The notes beneath the pieces are model-generated. The model was not told the DNA's origin and did not search any database. It was given only the letters and a program-made list of their open reading frames with translations. Both the position numbers and the translations under genes were made by a program. A DNA stretch of 26,409 nucleotides from Rhypophila decipiens. Its lineage: Eukaryota; Ascomycota; Sordariomycetes; Sordariales; Naviculisporaceae. The stretch's first letter is position 1. Each line of letters opens with the position of its first letter. Location of the stretch: contig MU858339.1 of NCBI GenBank assembly GCA_033297075.1, positions 1 to 26,409 of the forward strand. The letters run 5' to 3'. Shown here piece after piece: positions 1-10,589 of this stretch.

Positions 1-8
1 TAATTTAC

Positions 9-680
9 TTAGAAATTGAAGGTGGTTGTCATGGATGGGTGTGTGCTGATGGGGTTGCATTGTGGGGTAATTGCATTACGGGGTGCAGACTGGTACATCT
101 CATCCTCCCCACAGACCAACTTTCCCAGCTGCTCCAACTGAAATACCACCCCCGCAACCGGGATGGTAAACCGATCATGTACACCCAACCAAGCCCACAC
201 CTGGTCGGCGCGCCCGTAGATCTTGCCCATCAGCTTCACTTGGTCTTCCTTTTCGGCAATATTCTCCTGGTCGATGCAAATGGCATCGATCCAAAAGTAT
301 TCCTCTCGGCGAAACTTGCGATTGCCAAAGAAGAGCGTCTTCAGGGCACTGATGAGATTGGTCCGCACCATGAAGGACGGGTTGCCGTCGCAGGTCACCG
401 CGTGGGTGGGCGTGTTCCAGTGGGATGGCGGTTCGAAGTAGCGGCCCTGGTAGATGCCTGGGTAGCCCCATGTGTGGGAGAGGGCGGTGAATTTGGGGAG
501 CGGACTGGTGATCAATGCCGATGGCGATGGTGGGGAGAGATCGTAGGGGATGAGCTTGAAGGAGATGTCTCGCGCTGTGAGGTTTGACAGGTCTTGCGGA
601 GGGGTTTTGTTGATGACCGGTCTGATCAGTCGGATGTGGGTTTTGGATGGGAGGGGCGTGTACGTGTAGGGAGAGGCCAT
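9..680 (-). CDS. HET-domain (heterokaryon incompatibility) protein, 5' part or short form
   Basis: The open frame starts at the ATG at 680-678 and runs 223 codons to a stop at 11-9. It carries the hallmarks of the fungal HET domain: FTALSHTWG near residues 64-72, NLISALKTL near 108-116, and YFWIDAICIDQ followed by EDQVKLMGKIYGRADQVWAWLG near 128-166. HET proteins are fungal allorecognition and cell-death regulators, usually well over 400 residues. Here homology seems to stop soon after WAWLG, and the last 35 or so residues look unlike the family. The true gene may therefore splice out before the stop and continue beyond base 1, or the copy may be truncated. No start upstream of 680 is more plausible. 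The domain call is firm; the C-terminal end is not. Confidence 0.75.
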   Translation of the reverse strand: MASPYTYTPLPSKTHIRLIRPVINKTPPQDLSNLTARDISFKLIPYDLSPPSPSALITSPLPKFTALSHTWGYPGIYQGRYFEPPSHWNTPTHAVTCDGNPSFMVRTNLISALKTLFFGNRKFRREEYFWIDAICIDQENIAEKEDQVKLMGKIYGRADQVWAWLGVHDRFTIPVAGVVFQLEQLGKLVCGEDEMYQSAPRNAITPQCNPISTHPSMTTTFNF

Positions 681-1284
681 CGTTTGCTGGTTGAGGATAA
701 AGAGAATGAGGATGCCAGCTGAGGTACGGGTGCGTGCGTTTATGAAGTCAAAATTCTAAACAAGCAGATTCTAGTTTCTACAAAGGAAGCTTGTTCATCG
801 TGTCGGTGCACATGTGCGAAAGGTTTGTCGTGGTTTTTATTATACAGCGTTATGCATCTTTCTCCGTGCTTCTCTCATTTGGGAAACCTGCCCCTTTGCC
901 TTGTCTGTCGCCAAGTATCGCCAGTTCAGAAGTTCCTCGGCCGCAGGCTTGGCTTTTACTCAAATAGTAACGAGCTACGACGACTTCATGTTAGTACTGT
1001 ACGAGGCACTCCTACGGCTCCTTTCGCCTGGGCAATCCTTGGTATTGCCTCTGAATCCAATAATCAGATTTCCGGGTTTGGTTCGTGGGGGTTTGAGGCA
1101 GGTTGATGAACGCTGATGTTGTGGACAAAAGGCGTGAGGGAACATCGGTTGATGGATGGCCATGTGGTTATACGGGTTAGAAACGGTCAAGACACATAAT
1201 GAGTAAAGTCGAATTGTATTGTAATCTATACTGTAGAATATCCCTTGAATATGATGTGTCACGAGTTCCTTGAGCTGCAATTAC
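681..1284. other. Intergenic region between HET gene and BVMO gene
   Basis: This holds the presumed promoter of the HET gene and the 3' end of the monooxygenase gene, both transcribed leftwards. I see no convincing coding segment, RNA gene or repeat. Short open frames on both strands lack family motifs. Confidence 0.5.
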
Positions 1285-3384
1285 TTAGTCCAGTGCATCC
1301 ACAGCTGCCGTAACAGACGCAATAACCTGGACTTTCTCTGCCCCCGCCAGATTCTTGTCCCCTTGGGTATCATTCCTTTCCTCCTCAATCTGCCTCTTGA
1401 CATCCTCGGTAAACTCCATCGCCTTGGGCACATACCACGCCAGATCAGCGCCTTCCTCAAACTCAAACCTAGTGAACCCATTACCCATGAACCGCCACTG
1501 ATTCGCAGTCCGATAGGCAATCTCAAAGTCCTCCGGCCTGAGTTCCCTCGTCAAGCGGTTAAACAGCTGTGCACTGCCACCAAACAAAGCAGTTACTCTA
1601 CCATCGACTGTGCCGCGCTTATACCACGACGAGCACGCTCCACTCCAGACGAGTGTCTTGTGTACTTCGTCGCCGTGTCGGATAAAGCTGTCCAGTGCGG
1701 ACTGGGTAGGTGACACCCGCTTGATATCTTCAACGGAAATCTTGTTGATCCACTTGATGATGTACTCTGCTACCCAGTCGAGGGACATGATCAGACTGCC
1801 GTGGCCGCCGAGGTTATTGGGGCCCGTCATCATGAAGTAGTTGGGGTAGTTGGGCACGCAGATCGACATGTAAGCTTTTGCACCATCGGCCCAGAGGGTC
1901 GCGAGGTCGGTGGTCTTGTCCAGCCCAAGGACGGGGTATCGCGGCCGGTAAGAAACATCGAACCCGGTTGCGCAGACCACTGTTGTCATCACAATCATTA
2001 GCATCTTTCCCATGATTAGAAGGAAAAACGAGGTCAACATACCAACATCGCACTCCCACCGCTCCCCATCGGCAGTAACAACAGCATTCTCTTCCACCGC
2101 CGTGATAGCACTCTTGGTCAAAGACACATTATCCTTCAAAAAGCTCTCGAGGTACCCCGGGCCAGGCGTGATCCTCCTGCATCCAAGTTCCCACTTGGGA
2201 ATAAGAATATCACACAAATCCTTTCTATGCCCCAGCTTCTCCGCCATCTGAGCAGCAGCAAGCTTCATAGCCGCAGCGTTAGTCTCGCCCTTTTTAAAGA
2301 TGTAAAAACTCTTGTTGGACCGTGCAATAATCTTCTTGCGCTCTTGACGATGAAACTCGGGGTCCTGGAAATTGGCTTTTTCCTCGTCTGTGTAAGCTGG
2401 GTTCGTCTCGACAGTCGACCGGCCGAGATGTTGGGATGCAGGAGCGCGGTAGTAGACCCACGCAGGACCGCGGACAAAATTACGAACTGTCGTCCCGGGG
2501 AGCTTGGCCATCTGGGGCACGATCTGGATCCCGCTGCTGCCGTTGCCAATCACGGCGATGCGCTTGCCCGAGTAATCAAAGTTGTGGTCCCATCTGGCGG
2601 AGTGGGTGACGTGCCCTTTGAACTTGCGGGGGGCGAGGGTTTCGGAGTCGCGGAGGCCGGGGATGGAGGGCCAGCTCTCGTGGACGAGGACGCCTTGGCT
2701 GGAGATGAGAATCTCGCAGAACTCGTCACGTTGAATGTTGGATGTTGTGTCGAGGACGGTCACTTGCCAGTGGCCGGCGTCTTCGTGCCAGACTGCGTTG
2801 ATGACCTTGTGGTTGAAGTGGATGTCGCGGTCGAGGTTCCATTTCTTGGTCGTGGCCTTGATGTAGGCCTGGATGTCCCGTCCTGCGGCGTAAAAGTTGG
2901 ACCAGTTCGGGTTTGGGTCGAACGGGAAGGCCTGGGGAAACAGCGACAGTTAGTGAAAAATAGTCTTGAAATGGAGGACGGATACAAAGGGGCTTACATA
3001 GATGTGGGCGGGAACATCACATTGGACACCAGGGTAGTCGTTCATAAGCCAGGTGCCACCGACATCGTGGAGAGCCTCAAATATTTTGTGCTCGACGATG
3101 TCCTTGAGCTCGGGGTGCTGGTACTGGAACTTGTGTGCCACCAAGAGCCCCGAGAAACCGGCGCCAATGGTGATGACCCGTATCTTACGGGGCTCGTAGG
3201 CATATGTGTTGGGGTCGAGCTTGAACGGATCATCAAGCCCTGGCTCGGGGTCATTGTTGGATGTCTTGTTGAGGAGAGGGACAGCCGTTGGGAGGACAAC
3301 TCCGGGGATCTCAGTTGGCTCAATGGTCTCGATCGCAACTGGGCGAGTTACCGGCGCTGCCGGGACATCTTGAAAGGCAGTCAT
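1285..3384 (-). CDS. FAD-dependent Baeyer-Villiger monooxygenase (class B flavoprotein monooxygenase)
   Basis: Three exons (3384-2998, 2931-2043, 1979-1285) splice to a 656-residue protein. The introns, 66 and 63 nt, have GTAAGC/CAG and GTATGT/CAG borders and CTAAC or GCTAATG branch-like sites; the second is a multiple of three, so it reads through. Seen in the protein: a first dinucleotide fold GAGFSG at 74-79, GGTWLMNDYPGVQCD near the end of exon 1, the Baeyer-Villiger fingerprint FxGxxxHxxxWD (FKGHVTHSARWD) at about 233-244, a second fold GNGSSG at about 258-263, and VVVCATGFD after the second intron. The family uses NADPH, FAD and O2 to turn ketones into esters or lactones. The roughly 70-residue extension before GAGFSG is usual in longer fungal members. 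It diverges from the SDR gene at 4105. The substrate cannot be deduced. Confidence 0.93.
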
Positions 3385-4104
3385 GATGGGATAGGATTGT
3401 AGGGAGAATGAGATGAAGTGAGCGATGACAGTATGTGCAATTGGACTTGAATATCAACACAAGATGAGCCTGATGTGTCAACAAGACTGTCACAAGCCAA
3501 TGCTACCAAACTAGGGTATTTGCCTTTCCCAAATCAGGACCATCATGGATTTCGTATCGACTCTTAATAAACTGACAAATCTCTTGCCCAGTCTCCTCAT
3601 ACGCTACCCCAAGATGCCGAGTCTGTCAGTGTCACCGAAGCTGCCTAGTCGCGCGCCGGCCGACTGCCCGGGAGCCGGGACATGGATGGGGCGGCGGCCG
3701 GTCCCACACGGCACATCCCAATTCGGAACAGCCGTGTCTGTGCCGAGAAATGTCAACAATGCAGCCCCTGAACCCCTTTCCCCGCGGACCCCACACCATC
3801 GCCGGCGGGACCAACTAAGGATCTACACTAGCTCGCCACAACAAGCTTCCCGGGTCTTGGGACGGCGGGGTAATGTTGGCCCTCATCGCGGGGAAGATGG
3901 ATGGCGATGGCGGCAATGGCATATTCTGGCGAAACATGGTGATGGGACTCTGCCGAGAAAATGGGCTCATATGTGGCCCAGGTCGAACATGAGTTAACTG
4001 ACGAGAGACGTGCGCTCTTGTAACCCAGTATCATAACATCCTCTTTCTGTCATCAGCGATTTAACATCGTTTTTGAGCATCCAATCCTCACCACAAAGTC
4101 CAAT
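3385..4104. promoter_or_regulatory. Divergent promoter region shared by BVMO and SDR1
   Basis: 720 bp separate two divergently transcribed starts, so the segment must hold both promoters. Its middle (about 3650-3900) is GC-rich, with CGG/CCG inverted triplets of the kind bound by Zn2Cys6 regulators, for example CGG-N5-CCG at 3724-3734. Two GCGGGG hexamers of CreA type lie at 3865-3870 and 3888-3893. An open frame at 3545-3997 shows no family features and is taken as chance. The motif readings are inference only. Confidence 0.5.
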
Positions 4105-5258
4105 ATGCCTATCCCCAAGTACACTTACACCGGCCCGGTGGACCACACCATCCCGCCTCACCGTGAGAATGCGGCCGGCAAGTCCGTCATCGTAACAGGC
4201 GGCGCCAACGGCATGGGCGAGGTGTTTGTGCGAGACTTTGTCTCAGCCGGATCTTTTGTAACCTTTGGCGATGTCAACGAGGCTCGAGGCAAAGCCATTG
4301 AGAAGGAACTCAACGATGCTGCTGGCAAGGAAGTCTGCGCGTTTGTCACAGTCGATATCCGGAACTGGGACCAGCAAAAGCTCATGTTCCAGACCGCCAA
4401 GAACAAGAGTCCGGCCAACAGTGTTGACGTGGTGATTGCCAATGCGGGGATTAGCAGGAGTTCTGGCGACAGCTTGTGGAATTTGGATGGTGAGTCTTTA
4501 TCCTTCTTTCATATTGATTCTTGCGATACTCATTACCTGTGTCTGCAGACCCGAATGGCGAGCCTACCAAACCAGATCTCAACATCATCCGCGTCAACGT
4601 CGACGGAACACTCTACACGTGGAAGCTTGCAGTTCACTTCTTCCGGCAACAACCAGATGTCCCCGAGCGAGACCGTGTGATCATCCTCAACGGCAGCATG
4701 GTGGCCTGGATTGACTCTCCGGTATGTCACCGTCTCCAACAAACTTGCCGCTTGAACATGTTTATACTGACAACTGGCAGGGCAACTGGGAGTATACAGC
4801 CTCCAAATATGCCCTCCGGGGTTTCATGCGGACAGCCAGACGCAACAGCTGGGAGCAAGCCATCCGCATCAACTACGTGGCCCCATGCTGGATCAAGTCC
4901 GCCATCCGCACAGCCGAGTACGAGAAATGGCTCGTCGATCGGGGCATCGATTTTGGCGAGCAGATCGACGTCAGCAGCTGCATGATGCGCATTGCTACGG
5001 ACAAGAGCATCAATGGTATAGCAAACTCTCATTTATCCTATTTGAGTGATGTTGGCCGTGATGCTAACAAGAACTGTAGGCCGCTCCTTCATGATCACCC
5101 CGCGTAGCTTCTGCAAGCAGGGCTTCATCGACAGCGACAGGGAGGACTACCGCGACACCCCCGAGGACGCCATGCTCAAGCACACACAAGAGGTGCAGCT
5201 GGTTACGATTGAGGACCAATGGTTGGATGATTACAAGGTTAGAGTCTACAAGGCCTGA
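4105..5258 (+). CDS. Short-chain dehydrogenase/reductase, 15-hydroxyprostaglandin dehydrogenase-like (SDR1)
   Basis: Four exons (4105-4489, 4549-4721, 4781-5015, 5080-5258) give 323 residues. The introns are 59, 59 and 64 nt with GTGAGT, GTATGT and GTATAG donors and CAG or TAG acceptors; the last has a GATGCTAAC branch site. Classical SDR features are all present: TGGANGMG at 31-38 for the nucleotide, Asp56 at the end of strand 2 (favouring NAD+ over NADP+), NAG at 113-115, Asn145, Ser178, Tyr191 and Lys195 (YTASK). The 13-residue Ser-Tyr spacing is normal. The family oxidises secondary alcohols or reduces ketones. Being divergently paired with the BVMO, it could supply its ketone substrate or process its product. 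No targeting signal was seen. The family is certain, the substrate unknown. Confidence 0.93.
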
Positions 5259-5522
5259 GTGTTCTGTATATAAATGAAGTCAAGTGGCTTACCCGTTCTG
5301 CAGGACAAACGCCAGGGACTCATGAAGAGTGCTCAAAAGGCAAGCTCACCAACCTGAACCAAGGTGAAGGGACGTCGTCACTGGTGGGATGATACCACAA
5401 AGATCATGTAGAATAGATGAGCATAAAGATAACGTTTAGAGAATACAAGCAAAATTAAATGTAAAAAAAGAACCACAGCACCTTCATGGTAATGATGTTG
5501 AAAGGCAAAACGGACAAAAGGT

Positions 5523-5612
5523 TGGGCGCACCCGGAATCGAACCGGGGTTTGTTCGGGTTCGTGCTCTCGAGAGACCACAACGAACCGTCCTAACCACTA
5601 GACTATGCACCC
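5523..5612 (-). tRNA. tRNA-His (GUG), intron-containing, copy 1
   Basis: On the minus strand the sequence folds as a full cloverleaf. The acceptor stem GGGTGCA/TGCGCCC pairs over 7 bp, one pair being G-T. The D-arm is GTCTAGTGGTTAGGAC, the anticodon stem GTTCG/CGAAC, and the T-arm CCCGG-TTCGATT-CCGGG, with A73 at 5523. The anticodon loop reads TTGTGG, giving GUG (His) at 5579-5577. An 18-nt intron (5575-5558) sits one base 3' of the anticodon, the canonical place, and contains the palindrome CTCTCGAGAG. No CCA is encoded, as expected in a eukaryote. The intron borders were set by requiring the stem to pair. Confidence 0.8.
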
Positions 5613-5794
5613 TGTTTGTCCTTGGAACTGGATGTTTGAACTGGCTCCATCTGATGCTTATCAAGCCTTGATAGGCATTGAAAGGTGGAGAAAAAGGCAG
5701 AAATCCAACCTAATCACGAGTCAGGCAGCAAAAAGTGACAGCACACCTTTTACATCAAAATCGAAGAAAGCAAAAGGTAAATGAACTGAAGAAA

Positions 5795-5892
5795 TGGGCG
5801 ACCCCGGAATCGAACCGGGGTTTGTTCGGGACCGGATCTCCTCGAGGAGGAAGAACCACAACGAACCGTCCTGACCACTAGACTAGTCACCC
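5795..5892 (-). tRNA. tRNA-His (GUG), intron-containing, copy 2
   Basis: This is a second minus-strand cloverleaf, about 180 bp upstream of copy 1 in its own direction. The acceptor stem is GGGTGAC/GTCGCCC, the D-arm GTCTAGTGGTCAGGAC, and the anticodon stem GTTCG/CGAAC with loop TTGTGG (GUG at 5859-5857). The T-arm is identical to copy 1, with A73 at 5795. The intron (5855-5830, 26 nt) contains the palindrome CTCCTCGAGGAG. Acceptor pairs 6 and 7 differ from copy 1 but remain paired, which supports both being functional genes. Confidence 0.8.
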
Positions 5893-6191
5893 GCTTGATG
5901 GAGGAGGAAGCAGCTTGAATATTGATATGGTGTGGGATGTGGCTTGTTCCATGCCCACAAGCGGGTATTGCCGGGTTGGCGAGAGTATATGACTCGCACA
6001 TAACAAGTCATGAAAAGCTTGTTGATTTCCACAGGCATCACGTCATGACATTCGGGTATTTGAAGGGGCATCAAGCCGGATAACCAAGATTCCAAGAGCC
6101 AAACGCTACATTGACGCAGACGTCAACAATTCAAAACATATCGCTAAGAAGACGACATCCAAGTACCATATATCCATGTCTCACCCCTGGC

Positions 6192-7334
6192 CTACTTGAG
6201 CTTCACCTCGAAAGGTCCAGCCTCGGGCTTATTCAACACCCACTTGATGCCCTCCTCCATGACACGATCCCACCGTTTGCTCTCGCTCAGTTTATCGCCA
6301 TACCTCCTAAATCCATGCGGCAAACCATGGAACAAGTGCACATCAGTTGGGACCCTACAGATCATCTCACTGCATCAGCAATCATGCATTCCACACACCA
6401 AGAAGGACTGTGAAAAGACTCACCCATTCTCGGCCAACAACATGCCATACAGCAGTCCCTGATCACGCAGCGGATCCAAGCCCGTAATCCCAAACACAGC
6501 AGGCGGCATCCCCCTCACCTGCTCAGGCGTCGCATTCCCAGGCGACAAACACAAATCATCTTCCCTCGGATTCTCAATCTTTAACAAGTCCGAAAATAAC
6601 CTGGCAACCTTGGCCGGCAGGATAGGCGCGTCTGCATTCTCGATAAAACTGCACTTTGACTCGTCCTTCAGTCTTGCCCCCTGCGGCGCATAACAGTCTT
6701 GATGCGTCACGCAGGGGATCATCAACACTTGGCCGGCGAGTCTCGGGATGGTGGTGAGGATTTGCCCGATATTTTGACGCAGGGCAATGCTGGATGTTAT
6801 CCATGCGCCGGCCGATATCCCGCCCATTACTACTTTCTCCGGGTCGCCCGGAATGGGGTTCTCGGAAGAAGAAGATAGTTGGCTATGCAGCCAGAGAGTT
6901 GCATCCTCGACGTCGTTCCAGGCAGTGGGGTAGGTGAACTCCGGTGTGTGGCGGTAGTTGACGTTTAGGACTATGACGTTTGCGCCGAGGGCAAGACGAG
7001 CGCAGATGGCATCTTCAGAGGAGAGCGTGCCCAGGAGAAAACCGCCCCCGTGGAGGTGGATGTAGACTGGTAGGAGAGAATCCTTGGGAGCAGACTTGGG
7101 GATGTAAGTGCGCGCTTCGACGGTGGAGCCGTCACGGGTTGAGACGCTGTAGTCTGTCAGAGTGACGAGGGAGTGGAAGTTGTTGTCGAGCATGTCCTTT
7201 GCCGCTGAGGCTTCCCGGAGCTCGTTGGTGACGCGCTTCTTTTCTTCCGGGGACACATCGGCCAGGGGCGGGAGGGTCGCTGCCAGGGCGGTCCATTCCT
7301 CGCTTGGGCCCGAGTAGATGGTGAAGTCGGCCAT
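6192..7334 (-). CDS. Alpha/beta-hydrolase fold-3 (HSL-like) esterase/lactonase
   Basis: Two exons (7334-6424 and 6354-6192) with a 69-nt intron (GTGAGT...TGTAG) give 357 residues. The catalytic apparatus is complete: the oxyanion-hole motif HGGG at 95-98, nucleophile Ser174 in GISAG, acid Asp287 in GLDPLRD and His317 in GLPHGF, the last encoded by the second exon. This order is that of the hormone-sensitive-lipase-like family, which hydrolyses small esters and some lactones. There is no signal peptide, so the enzyme is probably cytosolic. Beside a Baeyer-Villiger monooxygenase, an esterase or lactonase is the expected next step, opening the ester or lactone; this role is inference. The gene diverges from the SDR2 gene at 8025. 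Confidence 0.92.
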
Positions 7335-8024
7335 TTTTGGCTGTAGTGGTGATATGGTATCGTGCGCTTTGATAGTTGAAAGAGTAAGGTCAGGGGAAGT
7401 CGCTGGCGTCTCGTAGTGAGTGAGAGGAGAAGCCTGTGGATTGCCTCATGTTGTGCAATCAAGATTTTCACGTTGTCAACATGACTTGTCGCCTGCTCGT
7501 TCGTCGCGGGAAACGTTATACCGGCCCCTCATTGCCCCTCGTCTGCCAACCGGATCGGCCCATGGGAGATACAGGAACGGCAGAGGCATCAAGCTTTCCC
7601 TGCTGCTGGGTCCATCCCGCTGACCAATGGCTTGGCTCGGCACCGGTGGCATTTAGCCCACCCCTAGGGCGCGCTCCGACGGTTCCCCACTCACCCTTCC
7701 CAGCATCGACGTTGGAGATCGGCTTCGGGTCAAAGACTCGTTGGCCTCCAACCATGAGCCGTACCGGTCGGCACATGTGTAACTCGCTGCCGAAGGATGT
7801 ATTTTCGGTTTGTGTAACTATCCCTGAGTTCCACTAGAATGGGTTAACCGACACCAAGGTGTACTCTTGATCGGGACAGCGTGGGCCATGTTTGTGATTT
7901 CTTCTAGGCTGACATTATATGTCAACTCATTATGCGAGCTACGAAGGATAGCCTATCCGTAGAACCAACATCCATTGCACACGAATAGCACCCATTTTGT
8001 CATATCATACCCATCACCATCACC
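7335..8024. promoter_or_regulatory. Divergent promoter region shared by hydrolase and SDR2
   Basis: 690 bp lie between divergent starts. The segment contains several CGG/CCG triplet combinations around 7545-7780 and one CreA-type hexamer (CCCCAC at 7685-7690). Immediately before SDR2 is a CA/TC-rich leader with repeated CATCAC. I find no coding segment with recognisable family features. Confidence 0.45.
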
Positions 8025-8951
8025 ATGTCAGAAATTCCCCTTACAGCACCATCACGCTCTCTAGATGGTCGTGTCGCCATCGTCACAGGCGCAGGCTGCG
8101 CAGGGGACGGAATCGGCAACGGACGGGCCATCTCCATGCTCCTGGCCCAAGACGGATGCAACGTCCTCTGTCTGGACATGAACCTCGAATGGGCAACCAA
8201 AACGGCCGAGATGATCAACTCTGCGTTATCAACCATCAATGTGCAAGGAACTGCGATTCCAGTGCAAAGAAACGTCACAGTCGCTTCAGACTGCGAGTCC
8301 GCCGTCGAGCTCGCCCTCTCCAAATTCGGACGGTTGGACATTCTCGTCAACAACGTCGGCATTGCAGGCGCATCGGGAACGGCAGTCGAGGTAGACATGG
8401 AAGCTTGGGCCAAAAGTCTAGAGATAAACGTCTCAAGCATGGTGCTCATGGCGAAATATGCCGTTCCTGCAATGAGAAAGAATGAGGGCGATGTGAAAGG
8501 GTCAATCATCAACATGGGGAGTGTGGCTGGCTTGAAAGGCGGCACGCCGCATTTGCTGTACCCGACGAGTAAAGGCGCTGTGGTGAATATGACGCGAGCC
8601 ATGGCAGCACATCATGCAGCTGATGGGATACGGGTGAATTGTGTTTGTCCCGGGGTAAGTGATGCATGCTCGTTATTTTGCAAGGACTATGACCAGGGGC
8701 TAACTTGCTGCGTTTAGATGCTTTACACGCCAATGATGTACGCCAACGGAATGAGCGAGGAGGCAAGGGCGGCCAGGAAAGCGAGAAGTTTGCTCGGAAC
8801 CGAAGGGAACGGCTGGGATGCTGCTTGTGCTGTGGTCTTCTTAGCTTCAGACCATGCCAGGTGGATTACGGGTGTCATCTTGCCCGTTGACGCGGGCACA
8901 ACGGCGGCCGTTGGGATTGGCATGACCAAGGCAGCCAGTGTGAACGGCTGA
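8025..8951 (+). CDS. Short-chain dehydrogenase/reductase (SDR2)
   Basis: Two exons (8025-8654 and 8718-8951) with a 63-nt intron (GTAAGT donor, GGCTAAC branch site, TTTAG acceptor) give 287 residues. The nucleotide-binding motif is TGAGCAGDGIGNG at about 21-33, with two extra residues between the Thr-Gly and Gly-x-Gly elements. Asp51 after strand 2 points to NAD(H). NNVG is at 109-112, Asn135, Ser166, Tyr179 and Lys183 (YPTSK) form the active site, and GIRVNCVCPG precedes the intron. All catalytic residues are present. It may act on an alcohol or ketone intermediate of the same route as its neighbours, which is inference. It converges on the ADH gene, with 328 bp between the stops. Confidence 0.93.
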
Positions 8952-9279
8952 TGTCTGGCAGTTGTACAGTCACGTCGTTAATTTTGGGTGAATTATTGCA
9001 TTGCTATTCGTGCATTTTTGCCTCCCATGTTCTCATAAATAGGCGATCAAGATTGATTGAAATCCTTATTTGCCAATATCCGTCATCGTTCTAATTTGGA
9101 ATCTCCGACATACCAAGAAATAGACGTCTATGTCCAGCCTTTTATGACTGCAAAGTCAAGCGTCCAAGATGGTCATTACCCATCGTCATTTTCAGAAATC
9201 GAGTGCAAGAAAATGGAAGCCATCATACTTTCATTTGTAAAATTAACCACTGCAAGACCGTACAATCCTTGCCCTTGAA
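8952..9279. other. Convergent 3' intergenic region
   Basis: This lies between the stops of SDR2 and ADH. It is AT-richer than the coding flanks and should hold both 3' untranslated regions and polyadenylation sites. I see nothing else in it. Confidence 0.5.
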
Positions 9280-10589
9280 TTATGCCGCCTTGGCCCTTTC
9301 CACCTTCTCCAGCTCCTCGCCCTGCAACAAAGCATAGCGACACTCAATCTTGCCAGACGTGAGGTCCTTTAACACGCGTGGAAAGTCCTCCAATCGGCCT
9401 GTCTCGACCTGTGGCTGGATCACGCCCTTGGCGATCAAGTCCAGCACGTCGTCCAAATCACCATGCTGTCCACCATATGTGAACAGGAAAGTGAGTCTCT
9501 TGCGGGTGCCGACATGCATGTGTACAGTGTTTTCGCTGTCGATGCTTCCCACGCAGAGGAGCTTTCCACCGCGGCGGACTGATGCCATGTTAGCTCTCAG
9601 AACCAGAAGATCAAGTTATAAGGGACAGTGAAAAACATACCAATCGCCTGTGCATCCTGAAACGTCTGATGCACGCCCACAAAATCGAGCGTGGTATCAA
9701 TATGCAAACCTCTCTCCTCAACAAACTCGGGAATGCTCTTCCCGATCGGTACAACATCCTCTGCCGGGACACCCAACTTGACCGCCTCATCCAGCCTACT
9801 CTGCCGCACATCACTCACAATAACCCTGGCCCCGATATGCCTCACAACCTGCAAGGCATTCCACCCCAACCCGCCAAGCCCAAACAAAAACACAGTCTCA
9901 TGGGGCTTGACCTCGGCACGACGGACAATAGCGTGATACGCCGTCTGCACAGCATCAGTAGCCACGGCCGCCACGGCAGGGGATACACCTTCAGGGACGC
10001 GGTACAAGCCCCGAACATCAATCGCGCAATAAGGGGCGTAGTAGCCGTCTTGGCCGATGCCAGAGTGATGGCCTGTCTGGCAGATTTGGGCGAGGCCGCG
10101 GGAGCATTCTGGGCAGGTGGAATCGCCGCATCCTGGGACCGAGTGGAGGGCTACGATGTCGCCTACTTTGAACTTGGAGGTTGCTTCAGTCTCGGGGGAG
10201 CCGAACTTGATGATTTTGCCGCAGCCTTCGTGGCCCTTTTGACAAATGGTGGTTAGTCCTGGGATAATTATGGTTTGGTTCAGCTAAGTAATGAGGGGAG
10301 ACTTACAAGAGTCCATTTTTCTTGAAACCATTTGGGTTGCATCTCGCGGGTCAGGTGGTGGTAATCACTTCGGCAGACTGGGTTTGATGTCTGCCCGTCA
10401 GTTTGTGTCACCGAGAAAAAAGGGGCCAGGAGAGAAGTGTTAATTACCTCCGGAAGCCAACAATTGAACCAAAACGCCTGTTGAAGTTGGCACGGGCAAC
10501 GGAACTTGTTCCCATACTGGCTCGGGATTGCCTCTGTGTTTTCTCCACGCAAACATGGTCTCTGGGAGCTGTTGGGTTGCTGTCGCCAT
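9280..10589 (-). CDS. Zinc-dependent alcohol dehydrogenase (medium-chain dehydrogenase/reductase)
   Basis: Four exons (10589-10448, 10377-10307, 10235-9641, 9578-9280) give 368 residues. The introns are 70, 71 and 62 nt; in the first, the acceptor at 10378 rather than a nearer CAG keeps the family motif ASGVCRSD intact. Catalytic zinc ligands are Cys49 and His73-Glu74 (GHEGCG). The third is probably the Asp of ATDAVQTAYHA, a known Asp variant of the usual Cys. A structural zinc site is formed by Cys107, 112, 115 and 123. The nucleotide fold is GLGGLG, and the Asp of VIVSD favours NAD(H). The family interconverts alcohols and aldehydes or ketones. It diverges from the acyl-CoA ligase, fitting oxidation of a hydroxy intermediate before acid activation. 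Confidence 0.93.

Noticed and set aside
2227..3402. A 391-codon plus-strand open frame across the BVMO gene
   Set aside because: It is antisense to clear BVMO exons with motifs and good splice sites; its translation is Val/Gly/Asp-rich shadow sequence with no family features.
3545..3997. A 150-codon open frame in the BVMO/SDR1 intergenic region
   Set aside because: No domain, signal or splice support, and it fills a shared promoter; GC-rich sequence gives such frames by chance.
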